Source: Ruminococcus_G sp050944415 (lineage in GTDB: Bacteria > Bacillota > Clostridia > Lachnospirales > Lachnospiraceae). From it: a DNA stretch of 18,579 bases. Where the stretch lies: positions 1 through 18,579 of the forward strand of contig JBMNRA010000054.1 in assembly GCA_050944415.1 (NCBI GenBank), read 5' to 3'. The notes under the pieces were generated by a model. It worked only from the letters and a program-made list of their open reading frames with translations. It was not told where the DNA came from and did no database searches. The translations under genes were made by a program, and so were the position numbers. Numbering within the stretch: the first letter of the stretch is position 1; every line of letters begins with the position of its first letter. Below are positions 14,289-18,579 of this stretch, in pieces.

Positions 14289-14325
14289 CCGTGACTCACG
14301 AATACCAGGTATCCGTGAGTCGCGG
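14289..14325 (-). other. Long intercistronic hairpin between dnaK and dnaJ
   Basis: The segment is a near-perfect inverted repeat: an outer CCG/CGG, an inner GACTCACG/CGTGAGTC and ATA/TAT around a CCAGG loop, giving about 16 pairs with one mismatch and one G-T pair. No T-run follows on the minus strand (TTATGATTTT), so it is a poor terminator. It could act in partial termination, mRNA processing or protection of the dnaK 3' end, lowering dnaJ output relative to dnaK. Confidence 0.7.
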
Positions 14326-14345
14326 TCTGTTACCAGATGATTATT

Positions 14346-16214
14346 TTACACTTCTTTATAGTCTGCGTCAACTACATCATCAGCGCCTGCATCTGTTCCG
14401 GCGCCTGCACCCGGATTCGGTCCGGCTCCCTGAGCACCCTGGGCGCCTGCCTGATTCTGTTCATACATTTTCGCAAACAGTTTCTGGGCGCTCTGCATCA
14501 GTTTTTCCTGTGCCGCCTTAATTTCAGCTACCTGTGCTTCTGTAGTTTCCTCAGGTTTAGATTTAGCCAAAAGTTCTTTCAGGGCTGCCAGATCAGCCTG
14601 CACTGCCGTCTTATCATTGGAATCAATCTTATCTCCAGCTTCTTCCAGCGCTTTCTCTGTCTGGAATACAAAAGCATCCGCATCGTTTCTGGCATCAATA
14701 GCCTCTTTCCGTTTTTTATCCTGAGCTTCAAATTCAGCAGCTTCTTTTACCGCTCTGTTGATTTCATCCTCGGACATATTGGAACCGGCTGTGATAGTAA
14801 TGTGCTGCTCTTTTCCTGTTCCCAGATCTTTGGCAGATACATTTACAATACCGTTTGCATCAATATCAAAGGTAACCTCAATCTGCGGAACACCTCTTCT
14901 TGCCGGCGGAATTCCGTCCAGACGGAACTGTCCCAGAGACTTGTTATCTTTTGCAAACTGTCTTTCACCCTGCACTACATTGATATCTACGGCTGTCTGA
15001 TTGTCAGCTGCTGTAGAGAAAATCTGACTCTTTTTGGTAGGAATTGTTGTATTTCTTTCAATCAGTCTGGTAGCAACACCTCCCATTGTCTCAATTGACA
15101 GAGACAGCGGAGTTACATCCAGCAGCAGAATATCGCCTGCACCTGCGTCTCCTGCCAATTTACCGCCCTGTACAGAAGCTCCCAGTGCCACACATTCATC
15201 CGGATTCAGAGATTTGCTGGGTTCATGTCCGGTCAGCTGTTTTACTTTCTCCTGAACAGCCGGAATACGGGTAGATCCACCTACCAGAAGAACTTTACCA
15301 AGTTCAGACGCCGTAATACCTGCATCTGAAAGTGCACGTTTTACAGGTTCCGCTGTTTTTTCTACCAGATCATTGGTCAGTTCATCAAATTTTGCCTTGG
15401 TAAGATTCATATCAAAATGTTTCGGACCGTCAGCAGTAGCTGTGATGAACGGCAGGTTAATGTTGGTTGTTGTCGCGGAAGACAGCTCTTTCTTTGCTTT
15501 TTCAGCAGCTTCTTTCAATCTCTGGAGAGCCATCTTATCATTGGAAAGATCTACTCCCTCCAGTTTTTTAAATTCATCCAGCATATACTGGGTAATTCTT
15601 TCATCAAAGTCATCGCCGCCAAGTCTGTTATTACCGGCTGTTGAAAGGACTTCGATAACGCCATCGCCAATCTCAATAATAGAAACATCGAAGGTACCGC
15701 CGCCAAGGTCGTATACCATGATCTTCTGCTCTTTTTCATTGTCCAGACCATAAGCCAAAGCTGCCGCTGTCGGCTCATTAATAATACGTTTTACATCCAG
15801 GCCGGCAATTTTACCTGCATCTTTGGTAGCCTGACGCTGAGCGTCATTAAAGTATGCCGGAACAGTGATTACCGCTTCCGTTACTTTCTCACCCAGATAT
15901 GCTTCTGCATCTGCTTTCAGTTTCTGCAGAATCATCGCTGAAATTTCCTGGGGAGAATACTTCTTTCCATCAATAGTCACACGATAGTCTGTGCCCATGT
16001 GTCTTTTAATAGAAGATATTGTTCTGTCTACATTGGTAACCGCCTGGCGCTTTGCCGGCTCACCAACAAGTCTCTCTCCTGTTTTCGTAAATGCCACAAC
16101 GGACGGTGTGGTTCTGGATCCTTCTGTATTTGTAATAACTGTCGGCTGTCCGCCTTCCATTACGGCTACACAGCTGTTCGTGGTTCCCAAGTCAATACCA
16201 ATAATTTTGCTCAT
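14346..16214 (-). CDS. dnaK: Chaperone protein DnaK (Hsp70)
   Basis: DnaK is the ATP-driven Hsp70 chaperone. The nucleotide-binding domain starts with IGIDLGTTNS (residues 5-14) and has VYDLGGGTFDVSI (167-179), LGGDDFDERI and LLVGGSTRIPAV. The substrate-binding domain includes LSIETMGGVATRLIERNT and FDIDANGIVNVSAKD. The C-terminus is a Gly/Ala/Gln-rich linker ending DDVVDADYKEV. The segment after residue 73 (HMGTDYRVTIDGKKYS) lacks the insert of about 24 residues found in Gram-negative DnaK, as expected for a Firmicute. ATG at 16214 has AGGAGG 8 nt upstream; a longer frame to 16277 overlaps grpE and is not used. The length is 622 aa. It is third in the CIRCE operon, 52 bases after grpE. Confidence 0.98.
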   Translation of the reverse strand: MSKIIGIDLGTTNSCVAVMEGGQPTVITNTEGSRTTPSVVAFTKTGERLVGEPAKRQAVTNVDRTISSIKRHMGTDYRVTIDGKKYSPQEISAMILQKLKADAEAYLGEKVTEAVITVPAYFNDAQRQATKDAGKIAGLDVKRIINEPTAAALAYGLDNEKEQKIMVYDLGGGTFDVSIIEIGDGVIEVLSTAGNNRLGGDDFDERITQYMLDEFKKLEGVDLSNDKMALQRLKEAAEKAKKELSSATTTNINLPFITATADGPKHFDMNLTKAKFDELTNDLVEKTAEPVKRALSDAGITASELGKVLLVGGSTRIPAVQEKVKQLTGHEPSKSLNPDECVALGASVQGGKLAGDAGAGDILLLDVTPLSLSIETMGGVATRLIERNTTIPTKKSQIFSTAADNQTAVDINVVQGERQFAKDNKSLGQFRLDGIPPARRGVPQIEVTFDIDANGIVNVSAKDLGTGKEQHITITAGSNMSEDEINRAVKEAAEFEAQDKKRKEAIDARNDADAFVFQTEKALEEAGDKIDSNDKTAVQADLAALKELLAKSKPEETTEAQVAEIKAAQEKLMQSAQKLFAKMYEQNQAGAQGAQGAGPNPGAGAGTDAGADDVVDADYKEV

Positions 16215-16266
16215 AATAATTACCTCCTGATAAATTTTGATTAAATTTTTCTGTTTTCCATACTGG

Positions 16267-16890
16267 TCAGTTTGCAACTTTTACCATGCTGTGTCTGACC
16301 ACGAAATCTTTATATAAATATCCTTTCTGGAATTCTTCCACAACGATATTTTCTCCAACTTTCTCATCTTCCACATGCATTACCGCATTATGAAGATTCG
16401 GGTCGAATTCTTTTCCAACGGCTTCAATCGGTACGACGCCAGCCTCGCTCAGTGCCGTTGTCAGCTGTTTATATACCTTACTCATGCCATCCACAAAAGG
16501 ATCTTCTTTCTGATCCTCCGGAACCTGAGCCAGCCCCCGTTCAAAGTTATCGACAATGGGAAGCATTTTTTCCACTATCTCTTTTGCTCCGATTACGTAC
16601 ATACTGGACTTTTCCTTTTCCGTACGCTTTCTGTAGTTGTCAAATTCAGCCAGCTGACGCTTGATCTGATCCGTCAGTTCTTCTATTTTTTCATCTTTTT
16701 TGTCTTTCTTTTCTTTCTTTTTGCCGAAGCGCTTCTTGTCCGAAGATTCCGTTTTTTCCTCTGAAACTTCCTGACCGTCAGCTTTCTGCTGTTCCTTCTC
16801 TGCATTCTGCTCTTCGGCCTGATTTTCCTCAGTCACTTCCTTTTTCACTTCTTCTTCCAATTCGTTTTTCTTTTCTTCCGCCATTCTCAT
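16267..16890 (-). CDS. grpE: Nucleotide exchange factor GrpE
   Basis: GrpE releases ADP from DnaK. The N-terminal 75 residues are highly charged and probably disordered (many Glu and Lys, for example KKRFGKKKEKKDKKDEK). A long coiled coil follows (about 68-100: EELTDQIKRQLAEFDNYRKR). The C-terminal beta domain carries the family signature GKEFDPNLHNAVMHVED through the GYLYKDFVVRHSMVKVAN ending. The length is 207 aa. ATG at 16890 has a GGAAGGG-type site just upstream; the Met two codons on (16884) is an alternative. It lies 22 bases after hrcA. Confidence 0.96.
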   Translation of the reverse strand: MRMAEEKKNELEEEVKKEVTEENQAEEQNAEKEQQKADGQEVSEEKTESSDKKRFGKKKEKKDKKDEKIEELTDQIKRQLAEFDNYRKRTEKEKSSMYVIGAKEIVEKMLPIVDNFERGLAQVPEDQKEDPFVDGMSKVYKQLTTALSEAGVVPIEAVGKEFDPNLHNAVMHVEDEKVGENIVVEEFQKGYLYKDFVVRHSMVKVAN

Positions 16891-16912
16891 TCCACCCTTC
16901 CGGCTTATGCCT

Positions 16913-17953
16913 TTACTGTTCTTTCTTAAAAATCGAATCCAGCTGCGCCTTCAGTGTTTTCAGATTATCTACTACATTCTCATAATCCATACGCTTTGGT
17001 CCGACAATTCCTATCGTCCCTGTCATGCCGTCTCCCAGTTCATAGGTAGCCGTCACTACACTACAGTCCTTCATAGTCTTGATCGGTGATTCACTGCCTA
17101 TATATATCTGAATTCCGGTTTCCTCGCCGTCCTCACCCTTCGTTTCCTGAAGGAATTCTGCCAATGGCCTTTTCTCCTCAAAAGCTGAGATCAACTGTGT
17201 GGCCATTCCGCCGTCTGAAAGCTCCGGATATTTCAAAATATTAGTTGCTCCGCTGGTAAACACCGGCGTTTCATCTTCCTCAGAAATGGCTGCTGCAATC
17301 GTATCCAGCACCTGGCTGACTACACCGCTGTGGATGCCGGCCTGCACTTTCATCTTGGCAATCATACCAAGACTGATTTCTTCCACTGTCAGCCCGTTTA
17401 ACTGAGTATTCAGCAGAAGATTCAATTTCAGCACCGTTTCATCATCCATCTCCTCTTCCAGATCTATCATCTGGTTTTTCACCATGTTGCCGTCTACTAC
17501 AATCACTGCCAGAAGCTGACCCGGTCCTACTTTGGAAAGCTGGATAAATTTCACTTTCGTATGATGGTAAGACGGTCCCGTAATCATTGTAGCGTAATTG
17601 GTATTGGAGGCCAGTACTTTTACGATCTGCTTCAAAACCTTTTCCATGCGGTCAGTTTTCTGAATCATCAATTCTTTTATTTCAGAAACTTCTTCCTCTT
17701 TTTCCTGCATCAGAGCATCAACATACAGCCGATAACCTTTGTCAGAAGGTATTCTGCCGGCCGAAGTATGAGGCTGAAGAATATAACCCATATCTTCCAG
17801 GTCAGACATTTCATTTCTGATCGTAGCCGAACTTAAATTCAGATCTGTATATTTGGAAATTGTTCTGGAGCCCACCGGTTCCCCTGTCTCCAGGTAGGTC
17901 TGAATAATGGCATTTAAGATTTTCTGTTTTCTTTCATCTAATTCCTTATCCAT
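16913..17953 (-). CDS. hrcA: Heat-inducible transcription repressor HrcA
   Basis: HrcA binds CIRCE and represses heat-shock genes; its active form depends on GroEL in B. subtilis. An N-terminal winged helix covers about residues 1-75 (RKQKILNAIIQTYLETGEPV; SSATIRNEMSDLEDMGY; PHTSAGRIPSDKGYRLYV). A GAF-like domain and dimerisation region follow, ending with GDGMTGTIGIVGPKRMDYENV. The length (346 aa) is typical. ATG at 17953 has AAGGAG 7 nt upstream. It is the first gene of the operon, so it controls itself through the CIRCE element 29 bases upstream. Confidence 0.97.
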   Translation of the reverse strand: MDKELDERKQKILNAIIQTYLETGEPVGSRTISKYTDLNLSSATIRNEMSDLEDMGYILQPHTSAGRIPSDKGYRLYVDALMQEKEEEVSEIKELMIQKTDRMEKVLKQIVKVLASNTNYATMITGPSYHHTKVKFIQLSKVGPGQLLAVIVVDGNMVKNQMIDLEEEMDDETVLKLNLLLNTQLNGLTVEEISLGMIAKMKVQAGIHSGVVSQVLDTIAAAISEEDETPVFTSGATNILKYPELSDGGMATQLISAFEEKRPLAEFLQETKGEDGEETGIQIYIGSESPIKTMKDCSVVTATYELGDGMTGTIGIVGPKRMDYENVVDNLKTLKAQLDSIFKKEQ

Positions 17954-17981
17954 CCGGCTGCTCCTTTCTGTTTTAGATTTG

Positions 17982-18008
17982 TTAGCACTCGATTAAGTGG
18001 AGTGCTAA
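17982..18008. promoter_or_regulatory. CIRCE operator (HrcA binding site)
   Basis: TTAGCACTC (17982-17990), a 9-nt spacer and GAGTGCTAA (18000-18008) match the CIRCE consensus exactly in both arms. It lies between the hrcA promoter and start codon, so it is also in the 5' leader of the mRNA. Confidence 0.98.
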
Positions 18009-18019
18009 CATCTAACGCT

Positions 18020-18048
18020 AATATACACCTACCCCCAATCTTTGTCAA
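18020..18048 (-). promoter_or_regulatory. Sigma-A promoter of the hrcA-grpE-dnaK-dnaJ operon
   Basis: On the minus strand a perfect TTGACA (18048 to 18043) and TATATT (18025 to 18020, 5/6 match) are separated by 17 nt. Transcription should start near 18013, just before the CIRCE element, which fits HrcA repression of a vegetative promoter. Confidence 0.92.
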
Positions 18049-18091
18049 TAGGTGGATTTCATTTTTTTACAAATTTTCTGTTGTGCGCATG

Positions 18092-18128
18092 AAAAAAACC
18101 GAAATAAGATTTTACTCTTACTCCGGTT
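18092..18128 (-). terminator. Intrinsic terminator of the hendecad-repeat gene
   Basis: On the minus strand AACCGGAGTAAGA (18128 to 18116), a 6-nt loop and TCTTATTTCGGTT (18109 to 18097) form a 13-bp stem with two G-T pairs. T residues continue to 18092. It begins 6 bases after the stop codon and insulates the hrcA promoter from upstream transcription. Confidence 0.88.
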
Positions 18129-18134
18129 CCTGCT

Positions 18135-18579
18135 CTATGCATGTAATTTTTCTTCCACAATATCCAGTCTGCCCTTCAGCTCCTCTACCTCTTTTACCAA
18201 AAGAATTACATGATTTTCTTCCAGGCTGTATATTTTATAATATCTTTTAATTTCTTCCAGATTTTCCTGCATTTTCTTCATCTGCATCTCAAAACAGTTC
18301 TGCACTCTGCCAATTTCATCATACAAACCATTTTCCACTTTTCTGAGATCTTTCGTCAATCGAATTTCCACATTATTGATTTCCTTTCTCAGAACAAACT
18401 CTACATTATCAATTCTTTCGTTCAGACGCTCCTCTACGTCATTGATCCTTTCGTTCAGACGTTCCTCTACTCCATCGATCCTTTCGTTCAGATGCTCCTC
18501 TACGTCATTGATCCTTTCGTTCAGACGTTCCTCTACTCCATCGATCCTTTCGTTCAGATGCTCCTCTACTCCGTCGATC
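18135..18579 (-). CDS. Hypothetical hendecad-repeat coiled-coil protein (5' end beyond the window)
   Basis: The minus-strand frame stays open from the right edge of the window to the stop at 18135, giving 147 visible residues. No ATG lies in frame before the repeats, so the start is outside; a GTG at 18371 is internal and should not be used. The visible N-terminal part repeats an 11-residue unit, I-[DN]-[GDN]-V-E-E-[RH]-L-N-E-R, with hydrophobic residues at positions 1, 4 and 8. Five near-identical units are followed by four or five degenerate ones (IDNVEFVLRKE, INNVEIRLTKD, LRKVENGLYDE, IGRVQNCFEMQ). The C-terminal part (KIYSLEENHVILLVKEVEELKGRLDIVEEKL) returns to a more usual heptad pattern. 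A hendecad pattern suggests a long, nearly straight coiled coil. No signal or enzymatic motif is visible. The function is unknown; similar charged coiled-coil proteins exist in clostridia. Confidence 0.8.
   Translation of the reverse strand, partial: IDGVEEHLNERIDGVEERLNERINDVEEHLNERIDGVEERLNERINDVEERLNERIDNVEFVLRKEINNVEIRLTKDLRKVENGLYDEIGRVQNCFEMQMKKMQENLEEIKRYYKIYSLEENHVILLVKEVEELKGRLDIVEEKLHA
18428..18579. repeat. Tandem repeat array, 33-bp unit within a 66-bp higher-order unit
   Basis: Bases 18428-18493 and 18494-18559 are identical 66-bp copies. Each contains two related 33-bp units, and a diverged third copy begins at 18560 and runs off the window. Because 33 and 66 are multiples of three, loss or gain of units changes the protein by 11 or 22 residues without a frameshift. 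Confidence 0.92.

Noticed and set aside
14337..15098. 253-codon plus-strand open frame opposite dnaK
   Set aside because: Cys-, Ser- and Phe-rich composition without family motifs; long antisense frames are common opposite biased dnaK genes.
16215..16277. 21-residue N-terminal extension of DnaK
   Set aside because: It overlaps grpE and passes through the AGGAGG site that serves MSKIIGIDLGTTNS.
18135..18371. Separate 78-residue gene starting at GTG 18371
   Set aside because: The same frame is open upstream to the window edge and continues the same repeat pattern, and no ribosome binding site precedes the GTG.
18395..18579. CRISPR-like array at the right edge
   Set aside because: The units are contiguous without unique spacers and keep an open reading frame with a regular 11-residue pattern, so they are a coding tandem repeat.

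Overview
The window looks like a chromosomal segment of a spore-forming, low-to-mid-GC Firmicute, most likely a Lachnospiraceae-type clostridium. The reasons are AGGAGG-type ribosome binding sites throughout, GTG and TTG starts, a mother-cell sporulation sigma factor (SigK), a CIRCE-controlled hrcA-grpE-dnaK-dnaJ operon, a Gram-positive-type DnaK, RNase J, and the ireB-ruvX-DUF1292 cluster typical of Firmicutes. Almost everything is on the minus strand; only sigK and one small HPr-like gene are on the plus strand.

Left edge (1-1228): a comM/YifB-type Mg-chelatase-like ATPase whose family homology stops abruptly near base 116 and continues into unrelated, inverted-repeat-containing sequence, suggesting an insertion or rearrangement. 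A divergent region with a candidate sigma-E-type promoter leads to sigK (1229-1885), which has no pro-sequence. The sigK 3' end overlaps the convergent trhP gene by 63 bp.

Region 1823-7118 (minus): a probable eight-gene operon, in transcription order ireB, ruvX, DUF1292, RNase J, a YlbF-family gene, an MltG-like stub, trmR and trhP. A good sigma-A promoter lies at 7151-7179. Much of the order matches the Bacillus subtilis yrzL-yrrK-yrzB-yrrL-yrrM-yrrN-yrrO cluster, but RNase J and YlbF are added and the MltG homologue has lost its catalytic domain. TrmR and TrhP together make 5-methoxyuridine at tRNA position 34. The best intrinsic terminator for this operon lies antisense inside the sigK coding region.

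Region 7194-12959: mtaB (minus), a plus-strand HPr-like gene with its own promoter and terminator, then thiI, a cysteine desulfurase, rsmE and prmA. The desulfurase and ThiI form a sulfur-relay pair for 4-thiouridine in tRNA. RsmE and PrmA modify 16S rRNA and ribosomal protein L11. prmA has its own promoter after a terminator that closes the heat-shock operon.

Region 13057-18048: hrcA-grpE-dnaK-dnaJ with a perfect CIRCE operator and a consensus sigma-A promoter. A long hairpin lies between dnaK and dnaJ.

Right edge (18092-18579): the 3' part of a hypothetical gene whose product is built of 11-residue (hendecad) coiled-coil repeats. They are encoded by a 33/66-bp tandem array that runs off the window, and a strong terminator follows the gene. 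No rRNA, tRNA, CRISPR array or complete insertion sequence was seen, and no gene-free stretch exceeds 300 bases.
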